Shown here: positions 36,139 through 48,863 of the stretch, piece by piece | Numbering within the stretch: the first letter of the stretch is position 1 | Layout of the letters: each line of letters starts with the position of its first letter | Assembly: GCA_003344405.1 (NCBI GenBank) | Contig: NOWV01000014.1 | Location: 372,001-436,000, forward strand | DNA from: Trichoplax sp. H2 | Taxonomy: Eukaryota; Placozoa; Uniplacotomia; Trichoplacea | Direction: 5' to 3' | Length of the DNA: 64,000 nucleotides | Program-made: the position numbers and the translations under genes | Notes under the pieces: generated by a model | Database searches by the model: none | What the model was told of the DNA's origin: nothing | Seen by the model: only the letters and a program-made list of their open reading frames with translations

Positions 36139-38893
36139 ATGCCTGACTTCTTTTTGGTAGCTGGAGCTACACAGTTATCAGTAGCGTTGTTAAACGTTAT
36201 CATACCAGCCGTTGCATGGTTAACAACAGGAATTATATCAGCTACTACAGTTCCTGCTACATATTTTTTGGGTCCAGGTGTGGTTGGCATTACCGTAAGT
36301 ACAGTATACATTTCTTAATCAGTATTCTACAACGGAGATATTTGAAAAAATTTAGTCATAAATTGCTTGATACACATTTACAATAATCATATCTACGAAT
36401 ATAGCCTGATTAATGCATATACCAGCTTTTATAACAAACTTGAATAGTTTGAACAAATCAGGCAATATTAAAACTATTTTATTTTTTTCACTAAAAATAT
36501 TCAATTAAAATATGCTGGTATTTAGACGCAGTAATTAAGTTAAAAGACATAAAATTGAAGATTTACTACACAGTCGGTACGTTATTAACAGTAGTTTCAT
36601 TTCTGTGATCTAGTTTAAGTGCGATAAATGCGGTAATTAATAAGATGTTATTAACCACAGTGGATATTCTATGATCAACATTTACTTCTGTTCAAGTTAT
36701 TGTAAACATTGATCCATTTAATACGTTATCGCGATATTTCTGTTTTCTTTAAAGCTCGCTACTTCGGCCTTTTCATGCTTTATGGCAAGAAATAAAGCAC
36801 TTGATACAGTGGTAAGTTTCTTTTATTGTATGTAACACTATAGAATATAAAAGCATTAAAGAGTCGCAAAGATAATCTTAGACTAGTTAATATATTTAGC
36901 GTCTCAAATGTTTTGTAATATTTCATTAATCTGTCGCTTGTACTATCGTTAAGCAGCACTACTACTATGTAAAATTTATTATGCAAAATTGCTAATTTTG
37001 CATAGTAGTGCATAATTATTATCTTAATAGTTATAATTGAAAGTGGCTACTTATGCTGTAACTATATCAAGTTACAATCACCGTAAAGAAATTTTTATTT
37101 TTTCTATTTGGCTGTGATATCTACGCTTACATTGACATCAATGCAATCTCAAATAGTAATAATAATTTTATTTACTTTTAGGTTGCAGGCATTTATGTTT
37201 TTTCACTACTTGCTACAACATATTCTATTAGCAGTATTTTAATGTTTATTAGTGTTATAGTACGGTTGGCTACTTCAAATCTATTAAATACTGCTGTTGG
37301 AGCTTTGATTTTCACCTTGGTTACCATCGCTATTTTATGTGTATCTATGGGTGTTGCTATATGGGTCATTTACACAGCAAGAAAAATGTTACTCAAATCT
37401 GACTCTGTACAATCAGTTGACAATCCTGATTCCCCGCCGACCGTAGCTGAGCCAACAAACTGTTTAACAGATAGGACATTGGCCATATTAGAAATGTCAG
37501 CCGGTAACTTACTTGTAATAACCCCGGGAGTAGCAATATTCTTCCCATCTATTCAAAGACTGTATTGTGTGTTACCGCTATATGCTGGATCATTGGTAAA
37601 TAAGTAATTGTGGATTACCACTTAAAAATTGCATTGGATTAGCTTATAAACAAGTTATGAATGTATCACTCTGATTCCTTTTTTTCAATCATTTTGTTTA
37701 CTAATGACAGCTGATTGCTTCTGGAATGATGGGATATGATTATACGACTAAGAAAAGATATGCTCTTGTAAGTAGCAAATACATTGACGATTGCTACACA
37801 TTGGTATCATGATCAACCTTACAGTAAAATATTATGCTTATTCATCTTTATATCAAATGCATTTTGTAGATGTTGTGGTCGTTTGTTATGACTCGATTAA
37901 GCCTGCTATTAACTACTGTAGCTATCGCTGGAACTGGATTCTATTTGGGCATCACTGTTGGAAGTGGTTCTACAGCTCCTACTAATTTAGCTCTTATTTC
38001 ATTAATTCTGTTGGTTAGCATTTATGGCTTTATAATATCTATTGTATCGTTGGTTGTTACACGTAAGAGACTTGGGATAGTTTGCAGTTGTAACTTTAAT
38101 GTCAAAGATATGGAGTTTATATTTGGTGTGACAATGGTGGTATTAGGAGTAGTATATGCTATTGTAGCAGCGGTTGGATTAGTTTTGTTTGCAGCTCGCT
38201 ATTTTACAATTGTTGGATTTTTCGTTGCATGCGTGGTAAGTGTTAATCATGGTAGTAAGTAAAATATACATATTGAAATTTACCCTACTAAATTAATTTC
38301 ATTTCATAACGGGCTATCGTTCAAATATTTAGTAATTAATTTTGTGTTACGATCATCTACGTATATAGTCTAATTGCAATTTGCTTATTATGTCATGAAA
38401 TAGTTGCTGTTAAATGGAGAGTTAGGTATGGACTCTAGGGACGTTAAACATTTTGTAAGTACTGCCTTTCGATATTTCTATTACGAATTGGATCGTTAAT
38501 GTCGCATAATTACTAGAATTATTTAGGCAGTCTGCTGTAAATTGGTGTTCATTTTGTATTCGTAAATTGCGTAATGTAAAATTATCATGATATAAACGAT
38601 ACTTTTAATTTTTGTCATTGTACATTTAGGAAATTTCATTTGTTGTGAGATCAGTCTTGTCTGCCAGCTTTTCCGTTGAATGTGCAGTATTGACAATTGT
38701 GGAGTTTATTGCCTATTTGCGTTTAAATCCATCTTCCGGCCTTCTGGTACGCGGAGTTGCTATGATGGCTACAATTCTTGTATTTAATATAGCCACATTT
38801 GGTATAGCAGTAGCGGCTACCGTGAAAACAGGCAGAAAACATCAATTGTGCGGTATTTCTTCCCAGACTGGCCCATCTGAAGCTGAATCATAA
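36139..38893 (+). CDS. Twelve-helix membrane protein of three tandem MS4A/CD20-like units
   Basis: Seven exons (36139-36294, 36755-36811, 37182-37595, 37711-37767, 37870-38235, 38404-38454, 38630-38893), all introns phase 0, encode 454 residues. Hydrophobic segments lie near residues 6-32, 41-63, 72-98 and 109-137 (unit 1); 171-195, 199-219, 229-256 and 267-291 (unit 2); 309-335, 341-358, 369-394 and 404-432 (unit 3). In every unit an intron falls in helix 2, followed by a tiny exon of 19, 19 or 17 codons. Helix 2 reads GVVGITLATSAF, YAGSLLIASGMMG and FFVACVLLLNGELG, resembling the (W)GG..(S)G pattern of the MS4A family. The first two units are separated by a soluble Pro/Asp-rich linker (142-170). 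MS4A proteins are four-helix plasma-membrane proteins; human members have one unit. The family call rests on pattern only. Another tetraspan family is possible, but the triplicated exon pattern is seen directly. Confidence 0.7.
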
Positions 38894-40350
38894 AATTAAT
38901 CAATTTGAATATTATGGATTTCATTTTTTATGATGGGTTCTTTAGATTTGAAGTACAGTTGATTTTAACAACTCTTTCATGGTTTGGAAATGGTTGCAAA
39001 TCCTACTCGAATGATTTATCTATTATATAGTATGAATTAAAAGACACATTTGGTAATACGTCCAGTATTGGCGAAGTTGATTAAAAAAAATTTGGCTTTT
39101 ATTTACTCTACCCCTTAAATACCCAGTTTGTTATGACTTAAAACATTCAATAATTCATTTTGGATAGCTTACCTAAATTGATAATTTTATTCAGCTTTGT
39201 ATGTTTCATATTACTTTGGTAAATCAGCTTGCCTCAACAATACCTTGCATGTAGTGTAGTAGTTCATTTCATTAGTAATTTATTGCAATGTTGTTTACTC
39301 TGCATGAGAATGTGGTTAATGATAAAAGTTCAATGAATTATTATCCTAGCATCTGCATGAGTAAAGTCTTCAGCTATTTATCTATTAATGGCAATGTAAA
39401 TTCCAATTTTTCTGCATGTCATTCCTGTTGACTGCTCAATCAGTAATGACCTAATCCCTTCTACCTTATGCACTAATAAAGAGCATCATGATACGCAATC
39501 GAATGACGTCAACTATGACTTTTCAACGAACGATTGAAAATGTAGATCAGCAGTCCAGATATCCGTTCGAAACTCATTGTTCACAGCCTTCTGTAATGGA
39601 GAATTGTCCACATCTTATGATGACCTATTAAAAGCTGCCTTAAAATAGGAATTGCATATACAATTGGTATTTTATATATCTGAATCATGGACTGCTAGAA
39701 ATTGCTAATGTAGCCCATGTTTTGGACGTATGGTCGTTTTAATGGGGTCCGTCTGCACGTCCGTTGGTCAAACACAGAATCCCTGCACTTCTTCTTACAG
39801 TACAGTACTGTAGAGTAGAGTGTAAAGTGTACAGTACTGTACTGTACTGCTACAGTACTGCGAACTGTATACCGTGCTCTAGTGACCAGTATTACATCAA
39901 ATTTCATCATTTCAATGTTCACTCATGTAATCATGACTGTACTGGTACTGTACTGTATATAAGTCAAGGTAAATGACCAATTTCAATTACAACCTGTCAA
40001 GTCTCAAGTTGCAGCATCAGTCAACTGTTTCACTACACCTGATCAAGGCAATATCAACCGCAGTACGGCAGTAGCACTCATTACTTTCATATACAGTACA
40101 CTAGTATTTGCAATTGTTGATCATCTAGTGCACTCCTTACCTCGGTCGACCAGCACCAATAGACTTTGGTAGTAAAGGTACTCATTGAATTACTGACTCT
40201 TGCTGCTGCAGCAAAGTCAGTATCAAGATCGATTGAAACGCCCAACGTTGACTGCTGACCAGTGGATTATTTTCATTGGATGAAGTGACCTGACCCACCA
40301 AAGCGTTGACCACACTCATCCGTCTCTCTCGACAGCCAGTAGGACACAGT
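38894..40350. other. Intergenic region with ACAGT/ACTGT palindrome island
   Basis: Two AT-rich stretches flank an island at about 39795-39960. The island is full of ACAGT and ACTGT pentamers, including the palindrome GTACAGTACTGTAC at 39829-39842. Overlapping open frames on both strands here (for example 39695-39922 minus and 39764-39976 plus) are by-products of that composition. Confidence 0.6.
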
Positions 40351-42326
40351 ATGAAAATTGCAAGTTTCATCAACGGTGCTGAAGCATCAGCTGACGACAG
40401 TCAACACCGACGTTACATTGACAGCGACGTCATGAAAGCCGATGACGATCAACAACATGGTGGCAGGGTAAAACCTTACCAGATTATTATGTTATGTTGT
40501 GCGTATCGTATACAGGAACAGAACTTGCTTATGGTGTTCAAGCGGCTTATGTTACTCCAATCTTAGCTGGTTTAGGAATTCCATTACGCTATTTAACGTT
40601 AGCTTGGGCCATTAGCCCAATACTAGGGTTATTGACGCAGCCAGTGATAGGATCATGGTCGGATTCGTGTACATGTCCATGGGGGAGACGACGGCCATTC
40701 ATGGTTGCCATGGCTATTGGTATCTTGATCGGTCTATTAGCAACAGCGTTTGGTAAAGACTTGGGCTTATTAGTGTCGTCCAATAGTTTATCCTTTGCAA
40801 TCGCCTTCACTTTGATTGGCAACGGGATATTAGATTATTCATTAGATTCATCAGGTGTACCTTGTCGTGCTTACCTCTTTGATGTAACTCCGCAAAATCA
40901 GGAGCACAAGTTTCAAAGATTGGCTGCTATTTTTGCCTCTGTTGGTGCTATTGCTGGCTATTTAATATGTGGAATTGAATGGAATTTCGCCTTTGGTCAA
41001 GTTATCTTTGATCAAGCTCATTCAGTATTCATCTTAACCGCAGTCTTGGTTTGTTTATTTTATATTGTATCTTTATTCAGTGTCAAGGAAGTCCCATTTA
41101 TACAAACACAACAACATCGACTCGATGCTGCAACCGGAAGCAAGGAAATCCAATTGCAGGATACTAGCCAACATGCCCAATCGCAACATTCAAATGATAT
41201 TGTCATCAATGAAGACCAAACTGGTAGAGAAATACAAGCCAATCCTAGTCGTTCACATATAAAAGCAGTCTTTTATGCTGTTACAAAAATGCCAAGAGAA
41301 TTTGCCATTTTATGCTTATTAGACTCCATAGCATGGATAGGTTATGTTTGTTTTAGTGTATTTTATACCGATTTCGTTGGAATTGAAGTATTCAAGGGCA
41401 ATCCCACTGCACCATTGAATTCTACTGACTATTTACTCTATCAGAGAGGTGTTAAAATTGGAAGTTGGGGATTACTCGGTCAATCTGCTTTTGGAGGAGC
41501 ATTTGCCTTGTGTCTGGAGAGGATATGTAGAGTGACTGGTATGATTAGTATAATTTGAATCATTTTCAAATTTTTGACGAATGATACAATCAATATATGG
41601 CTGTAGATTGAAAAGTTAAGCCAACTGTTTGTTATATATATATACTTATATTCGTGTACATAAACTTTTAGGAAGTCGTTTAATAATGATTGGCGGATTC
41701 TCATTGGTGGGATTATTATTATTTATTATGGCTTTTGTTAAAGTTTTACCATTTGTCATTGCTGCTGGTACATTGACTGGTATCGTTTTTGCTATCATCT
41801 ATTCTATACCCTTTGGTCTAGTTGGACAATATCATGCAGCTTTTAAGGTAAATGACATAACAACTCGTACACTATATGCTGTGCCCTAATTCTATCGATT
41901 GTAACGAGCTTAGAATAAACTACTATAATAAAAATCTAGATGGATTGACAATCTTATTGGGATGGAATACTATTTTATAGATGTGTATGAAATAATATGT
42001 ACAGTATGACGTTAACTATTCTTTGTCAAATTAAATTGTAGGATGATCCTCGATGGAGTACCAGGGGTTTTGGTATCGATTCTGCTATCTTAAATAGTTG
42101 TATGTATGCTGGACAATTAACGGTATCATTTTGTGTTGGCGCTATAGTCGAAGCAAGTGGTACTAGAGATGCTGCAGCGATGACGATGGGTGGATGCCTA
42201 CTGACATGTGCTTTTCTATCCATATTTGTTGTTGAGCCACAGACAAAGCCATCACAAGTTGAACTCAATGATTTCACCGCCAATGAAAATAGGAACAATG
42301 ATTGCACCACTGTTGGTGTAGTTTAG
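40351..42326 (+). CDS. SLC45-type proton/sugar transporter A, frameshifted in exon 1
   Basis: Major facilitator related to animal SLC45A and plant sucrose transporters (H+-coupled sugar transport). Exons 40351-41538, 41672-41847 and 42042-42326; intron 1 is phase 1 and intron 2 phase 0, matching paralogues B and C. The signature PWGRRRPF lies in the helix 2-3 loop, and YTDFVGIEVFKG in the second half is shared with the paralogues. Reading from ATG 40351 gives VKPYQIIMLCC in one frame. From 40494-40500 the continuation (CVSYTGTELAYGVQAAYVTP) is in another frame: two extra bases, or one missing, relative to B and C. No GT-AG intron here restores the frame. The rest is intact, so a sequencing error, a very young pseudogene or initiation at ATG 40494 (inside helix 1) are the options. 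The C-terminal tail EL..FTANENRNND is hydrophilic. Confidence 0.75.
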
Positions 42327-43927
42327 ATTTAACCAATGGTTCAATATCAATCCCTTTACGAATTACCTTCTATTTTTACGAAAGTACTATCGAATTTGTT
42401 AAACTGTAAATTATTTATTTGCAATCACCGTTGAAATGGAATTTTTTATCTGAATGAAATAAGCGCATAAATATTATAAATTTCAATTATTTGGGCAAAG
42501 CGACCTGACTTACTTATAAATGTATGTTGACTGAAAAATTTTTATGATTTTTATCGACATAATTAGTAAATGATATGGGTCTATAATTTATGATTGAAAT
42601 GAAGTGATGATGAGCATGCTTGCAAGCAGTTATCACATTTCACCATATACTACCTGTATGAATACTGCAGTGTTGCTGTTTTTATAAGTTCTTTAAACTT
42701 TATTTTTGAATATTATTGGATACATTTGCCTGTTTATCTGATGTATTATAATTATTTATCTAAAATTTGAGGAATTGTCAGCCATTTTATTACATTGTAT
42801 CAGGACTTCTAAGAGGAAATTGGCTTAAAAGTCCCTGATTTTACGCAGATTTGCTATTCTCTGTTACCTGAACTCTTTCAAGTAAATTATTTATGTAACA
42901 GTTTTATTGTTGACCAATTTATAGTACTATTAAATAACTTTGATTAAAACCATTATAATATCATACTTACTATGTGCTAATACCGCGCATGTTTTGACAA
43001 TCTTCTGAGGCTAATTGTTAGTTCTAACTTACGACGTATACCGAAAATAGTAGATATGTATCAGCTCAACGAAATGGTCTGACAATCCTTTAAGACTGAT
43101 ATTTTAGTTTTTTATTGTACTGTACTACAAAATAACAGATATGTATCAGTTCGGCGAATTAGTCTGGCTTATTGGTTTGTAGTAGCGATATTTTACTAAA
43201 CGTTTTATTGTATTGGTAGACGATATTTTATACGGTTAATCCGAGCCTGGGCGTGGTGCCATGGCAACTACCTTCTATTAATTAACTGCGATTAAGCGAC
43301 GATATTACAGTCGGCTGTAGTATGCCAATACCGTCCTTTCAATATGAATGATGTACAGATTTTAGAGTTCTACAGCACGAAAGAAGGAGACCAGGTTGTA
43401 ATTTGTGTGGTGTCCTGCAGTTTCAGACAATTACAGCATAGACAGTGTGCTGCACAGTTACTGTTTATACCATACTGCCCATGGCGTCCCATCAAAAATA
43501 CAGAGTTTGGAAGCTATTCCTACAATATTTGAATGAAATAAAGCCTTGATCATTCAATAATATCACTGCAATATACTGTAGCACACTATAGCGCATTTTA
43601 CCTACTGTACGAAACAGTAGAGTAAACAATTTACAGTAGTGCACTAGCCTTTTTATTGTGATTTAATTTCTTTCTAGTCGATTGTAGGTGAATCAGCCGG
43701 GCTGATAGAATTGCTAGAGTAACAATATCAAAGATCATATTATACTCGTAATTATATCAGTTGGACTATCCAACTTGCAGTAGTTGAAGACATCTACTTG
43801 GGGGAGGCTTCAATCATTTTTACATACAACAGTCGACGATTTACTTAGGAACTTCCCGGCCGTAAAGACTATATATGGCATTGCTTTATTTCTAGAGTAG
43901 CAATTCTTCATTCAGTTTATAATAATA
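42327..43927. other. Intergenic region within the 5-kb duplication unit 1
   Basis: Shares blocks with 47171-48863, for example TGAGGCTAATTGT near 43007, which recurs near 47716. It is therefore part of the segmental duplication. No coding exon recognised; a 62-codon open frame at 43344-43532 is not conserved as a frame in the second unit. Confidence 0.5.
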
Positions 43928-45724
43928 ATGGGTGCCGATGAAAATTGGAATGGAAATAACCCTCAGGAGAAAATATTCAGTCCAGAAAATGATCATCACC
44001 CGATCAAAGTCAACGCTAAACCTTATCAAATTGTCATGCTGTGTGGTTTTTCAGTGGCTACTGGAATAGGCTATAGCGCCCAATCTGCTTACGTAACACC
44101 TATTTTAGCTGAATTAGGCATGCCTGTACGTTACTTGACTTATGTTTGGAGTTTCAGCCCTATCGTTGGTTTGATTACCCAACCTTTTATTGGATCCATG
44201 TCAGACGGATGCACCTCAAGATGGGGTAGAAGGCGACCATTTATTTTAGCTTTTGCTATCGGTACTTTGATTGGTTTACTACTACTAGGCTTCGGTAAAG
44301 ATATCGGATTAGCTATATTGCCCGGTAAGACAAGTGTAGCAATCGCTTTAGTTCTTATAGGCAATGGAATTCTTGATTATAGTTCAGATGCAAGTCAAAG
44401 CCCAGCTCGAGCCTATCTATGCGATGTAACACCAGAAGGGCAAGAACAACGAGCTCATAGAATCTGTACTATTTTAATGGGTTTAGCCAATGTTGTTGGT
44501 TTTTGTATCTGTGCTATCGATTGGGATGAGTTATTTATGCGCGATGATGGAACTGTTCCGATAACATCCGTTCAATTTGTTTTCCTTCTTAGTGGCATCT
44601 TGTCTACCATAGCCTTTATAGTTTGCATATTTAGTGTTCGCGAAATTCCTTTATCAAAAGTCGACAAGCAAAAGCAGATAAAAAGGGAACAAGACATTGC
44701 AGATAATCGACCTACTGCACAGGATAATGACGTCAAAGTCATTACTGAAAACGAAGAGAATGACTGTAATGAGAAACCCGTTTCTTGCTTACATTCTGTT
44801 TATAATGGATTTGTACAATTGCCTAAGGAATTGCTGGTTTTAGTCATTATGAATACACTATCATGGACTGGTTTCATTACTTTTATTGTTTTCTACACTG
44901 ATTATATTGGTATCGTGATCTATAATGGAGATCCAACCGCTGCAGCTAATACTACTGAGTATGCATTATATACTGTTGGTGTGAAGACAGGTAGTTGGGC
45001 TCTTGTTGGTTATGCTGCTGTGACTGGAGTTTATGCATTATCTCTTGATATTATCGAAAGATACGTTAGTAAGTATTCCAAGTCAGAATAAAAATTTTAA
45101 ATATTATGATCAGTAGAATAAACATCTTATACTCATAAATATGAAATCTTTTTTTTTATAGGCGTTCGTATTCTGTTACTGTTGGGATACGGAGGTGTCG
45201 GTGGTCTAATAATTTTAATGTCTCAAATAAATTCTCTTCCATTAGCTGTAACTATCAGTTGTAGTCTAGGTATCAGTTTTGCTACAATGTTTTCCATACC
45301 GTATGCCTTAGTAGGCGAATATCATGTTTATTTCAAGGTCGGTTAGCGTACTAGTGACTGATATATACAATTTGTTAATATACTGTATTTCAATGCAGCG
45401 GTATCATAAAAATACCTTAACTGATTACATGATATTGTATTACAGAATGATCCACGATGGAAAAGTAGAGGCTTTGGTTTTGATTCAGCTATGCTAAATT
45501 CTTGCACTTACGTCGCTCAATTAATCGTTTCATTCGGCGTAGGTGCTATTATTGAGGCTGCTGGAAGTAGAAATGCCGCCATTTTATTTAGTGGAATTTG
45601 CTATGTAGCTAGCGGATTAACGTCAATAGCAGTAAGTGTGTTACCAAAATCCGATTGCGACGAGGCAGAAAGTGAACCAAAATCACCAAAGTTAATAGTT
45701 ATGCAACAAGTAACATCTATTTAG
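43928..45724 (+). CDS. SLC45-type proton/sugar transporter B
   Basis: Intact paralogue of 531 residues. Exons 43928-45068, 45162-45337 and 45446-45724; introns are phase 1 and phase 0. Helix 1 begins at about KPYQIVMLCGFS (31-42). RWGRRRPF lies at 98-105 in the helix 2-3 loop, the hallmark shared by SLC45 and plant SUT carriers. PARAYLCDVTPEGQ follows helix 4. A hydrophilic central loop (about 235-285, KQKQIKREQDIADN) is typical of MFS proteins. YTDYIGIVIYNGDPTAA lies in the second half, and the tail is acidic/Ser-rich. The first stop-free run appears to end at 45091 only because it reads into intron 1. Closest to C (49-50 kb), which is its segmental duplicate. Substrate cannot be told from sequence. 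Confidence 0.9.
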
Positions 45725-46206
45725 CTACTGGAATAAACGTAATAGACTAAAGAAAGAATCCTAGCGCGAGCTTTATGGCATCCTAACGTTGAATAACATT
45801 AATATAACTTGCATCATTAATGCTAACCGCTTTTCTGACTGTAACTTAAAGCATGATATAATACCATCTAAATAAGAATGAAATTATCAGTAAAAGTTTA
45901 ATTTTTTTTTTGAAAAATTAAAGATTATCGGATCATTTTATTTAATACGCGATTTACTCGTAGGCACTGATTTTAACCATTCTAAATTTTAATCGATGAA
46001 TAGTAACTGCTTATCGTTTATTCCCGACTAAATCAAAATGCTTTAATATTTCTTATTGATACTTCTACTCAATCGACTTGTGTTATAATTAATAATTGCA
46101 AACGGCTAAGTATTCGGATATTTATTGATGTTCGGATGTCCAGATTAACCGTTCTAAAGACAATGTATACGTACCCATACTTTACAGCATGTAATTCTTA
46201 AAATGT
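45725..46206. other. 3' flank of transporter B, end of duplication unit 1
   Basis: AATAAA at 45732-45737 directly follows the stop. Homology to the 3' flank of C (50662 onward) continues in patches to about 46165, including CAGATTAACC/CAGATTAAGC followed by TTCTAAAGACAAT. Confidence 0.55.
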
Positions 46207-47170
46207 CGCAAGAATTAACTTTTTTAGGCTTTTATTAGACTCCATGGCTTGAATAAGTTATGTTTGTTTTAGTGTATTTTATACCGATTTCGTTGGAATT
46301 GAAATATTCGAGGCATCTCATAGCGCCACTTAATTCTACAGCCTAGACTATTTACTCTATGAGAGAAGTGTTAAAACTGAAAGTTGGGATTACCGTACCC
46401 CTCAAATCTGTGCTTGGATAAGCATTTACTTTGTATCTGGAGACGATGTGTAGAATGACTGGCGCTGTATGATCAGCATAATTTCAGTCATTTTCAAGTT
46501 TTACTAATGATACAAGTTATTGCAATAGATTGAAAGGTAAAATCAACTGTGAATATATCTGTATACATAATTTTTAGGAGTCGTTTAATAATCATAGTGA
46601 TTGGCGAAGTTCTATTGGTAAGATAATTACAGTATTTCTTCTTATTATTATGGATTTTGCTAATTTTCTACTATTAGTCATCGCTGCTGGTATATTGATT
46701 AGTATAGCTTTTGCTATCATCAGTTCTACACCCTGCGGTCTAGTTAGACAATGTCATTTAGTCTTTAGGGTGAATTGTAATTCTATATAATTATATAACA
46801 ACTCGCATACTGTATACTGCGTCAATAATTCTATTTATGACGATAAATTTGTAACTTATAATAAAGGATCTTAATTGATTCATGATTTTATAAGGATATA
46901 ACACTATTTTGTGAGGGTATAAATTAATATTCACGGTAAGACCTTAGCTATTCTTGAACAACTTAAATCGTAGAACGATCTTCCATGGAGTATAATCGAA
47001 GCAAGTGATACTAGAGATACTACAAATATCGCAATTCCTACTAGTGATAAGTGATTTTCAGGCTATTTTTTGTCGCCAAACTACAAATACAGCCATCACA
47101 GATTGAAGTCAACGATTTTACAGTCGATGAAAATAGGAATAATGATTGCACCACTACTAATGAAGTTTAG
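46207..47170 (+). pseudogene. Truncated pseudogene of SLC45-type transporter A
   Basis: Corresponds to gene A from about 41290 to its stop. The exon 1 remnant at 46207-46470 keeps TTTATACCGATTTCGTTGG. The exon 2 remnant starts near 46578 and the exon 3 remnant runs 46972-47170. Lesions include in-frame stops, an 8- to 9-base change around the glycine-aspartate-proline segment, many small indels, and a deletion of roughly 110 bases in exon 3. That exon jumps from the DDPRW region to the EAS region. The first two thirds of the gene are absent, so it could never have encoded a transporter after duplication. Confidence 0.9.
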
Positions 47171-48411
47171 ATGAAACCAATGGTTCTATTCTAAATTATT
47201 AATTTGCAGTGACTTTTGAATTTTGTCTTAGTGAAATATGAATATTATGAATCTCAGTTATTCAGATCTTACCACCATATTGAAGTTTGTACCAGTATAA
47301 CCATGTTATAGCATTGTTAGCGTGTTCAATGTATGCATAATCACTGGTCATTGCTTATATTATTCTCAATTAAATTAAAACATTTCCAATACATTTCTTA
47401 TAAATACTTTTTGTTCTAAATAAGCTATGGTATAATATGCTTGATAATGAATGATATCGTTTTGTGTCTCATGAATATATTGGATAAATTTGCCTATTAA
47501 TTTGTCAAATAGATTATTTAAATTTAAGAAATTATCAGTCATATTATAATACTGTACGTGGATTTACTATTCAATGTCACTTGAGGAATTCTTTTAGCTG
47601 AATTATTATGTCACAGTTTAGCTGGTACTCAATTCATTATTAAATAACGTTAACTGAATCAAAATTATCCTATCTAATATATGCTATTATTGAATACATT
47701 TTGACCATCCTTTGAGGCTAATTGTCAGTTCTAAGTTATGCTGTAAAATAATAGATATGCATCAGCTCAACCAATAAGTTCATCTTGTTATTTCTAGTAA
47801 CAACGTTTTATTTTAAACGTTTTTAATCCTAGCCTATGAGATTAGGTGGCGTGCCATCAACGTTTCATTGGTAGCCGGATCAACTAGCTATTATCTCCAG
47901 CAAAGATTGTTAAGATTGCTGGTTTGCTGTGCTACGCCTGCACCATTTTCCCAATATGAATAAGTTGGGGTGGCCTCATGATTAATAAATGGATTCTACG
48001 CTCACAGTTGCCATACATGATGGTTATCGGCTATCTTTGTGCAACACGACAGAAGATGAGGTTATAATTTGTGTAGTTGCAGTCTGGCAGGCGAAAGAGC
48101 ATAATGCACACCACATCCCTTCCAAAATGCATAGAGTATGGAAGTAACTAGCTTGAAATGCTCAAATCAAATAGCTTTGGCCAATCCAGTTCCAACTACA
48201 GTATACACTGTGCTGTACAATATACATTAATCAATCCTAGCTTTGATGAATCAGTCGCAGTATTGGCTAAAAGGGCTAGTCAAATCCTAGCTTTGACCAA
48301 TCAATCCTAGTATTGACAAAACATATATATATATATATATATTGTATGTATATATATATATTGTATGTATATATACTGTATATATATATTATATATATAT
48401 ATGTATACTGG

Positions 48412-48442
<31 letters not shown>

Positions 48443-48863
48443 CACTGCATTGTATACAGTACTCTATGTACATTATGACGTATATCGCTACTGTAGCAAA
48501 CACTGGAGTAGTTCAGTGACCTTTTGTCATGATTCGATTCTACTGAACAAATAAATATACAGTAAAATTGTTATTCAATAATAACTATCAGTCGATTATT
48601 GGTGTATTAGCCAGGTGATTGGTTAGAGTATCGGGAAGCCAAATTGCAATACTTCTTGCTTACATATTGTATTACCATTGGAAAAACACATATTGCCACA
48701 ATTGGATTATCCATCTCAGTCGAGTGCATCCACTTTTTGCGTTATCGATTATTTCTTCCATCTTACTGTTGATGATCTGTTCAGGAAGTTGAGGGCAGTG
48801 AAGATTGTGTGTGGTTTTGCTTTGCTTTTGAAGTAGGAATTCTTCATTGAACCGGCAGTAATT
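47171..48863. other. Intergenic part of duplication unit 2
   Basis: Patchy homology to 42327-43927. Also holds three short TCAATCCTAG-like direct repeats (48231-48310) just before the TA microsatellite. No coding exon recognised. Confidence 0.5.
48323..48442. repeat. Interrupted (TA)n microsatellite
   Basis: About 120 bases of TA dinucleotides broken by TTGTATG and CTGGGTG interruptions. Present upstream of transporter C and absent from the matching position upstream of B. Open frames of Ile/Tyr repeats across it are not genes. Confidence 0.95.

Noticed and set aside
39695-39976. Overlapping 70-75 codon frames on both strands
   Set aside because: By-product of stop-poor ACAGT/ACTGT palindromic repeats.
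48276-48554. Ile/Tyr-repeat open frames on both strands
   Set aside because: They are readings of the (TA)n microsatellite.
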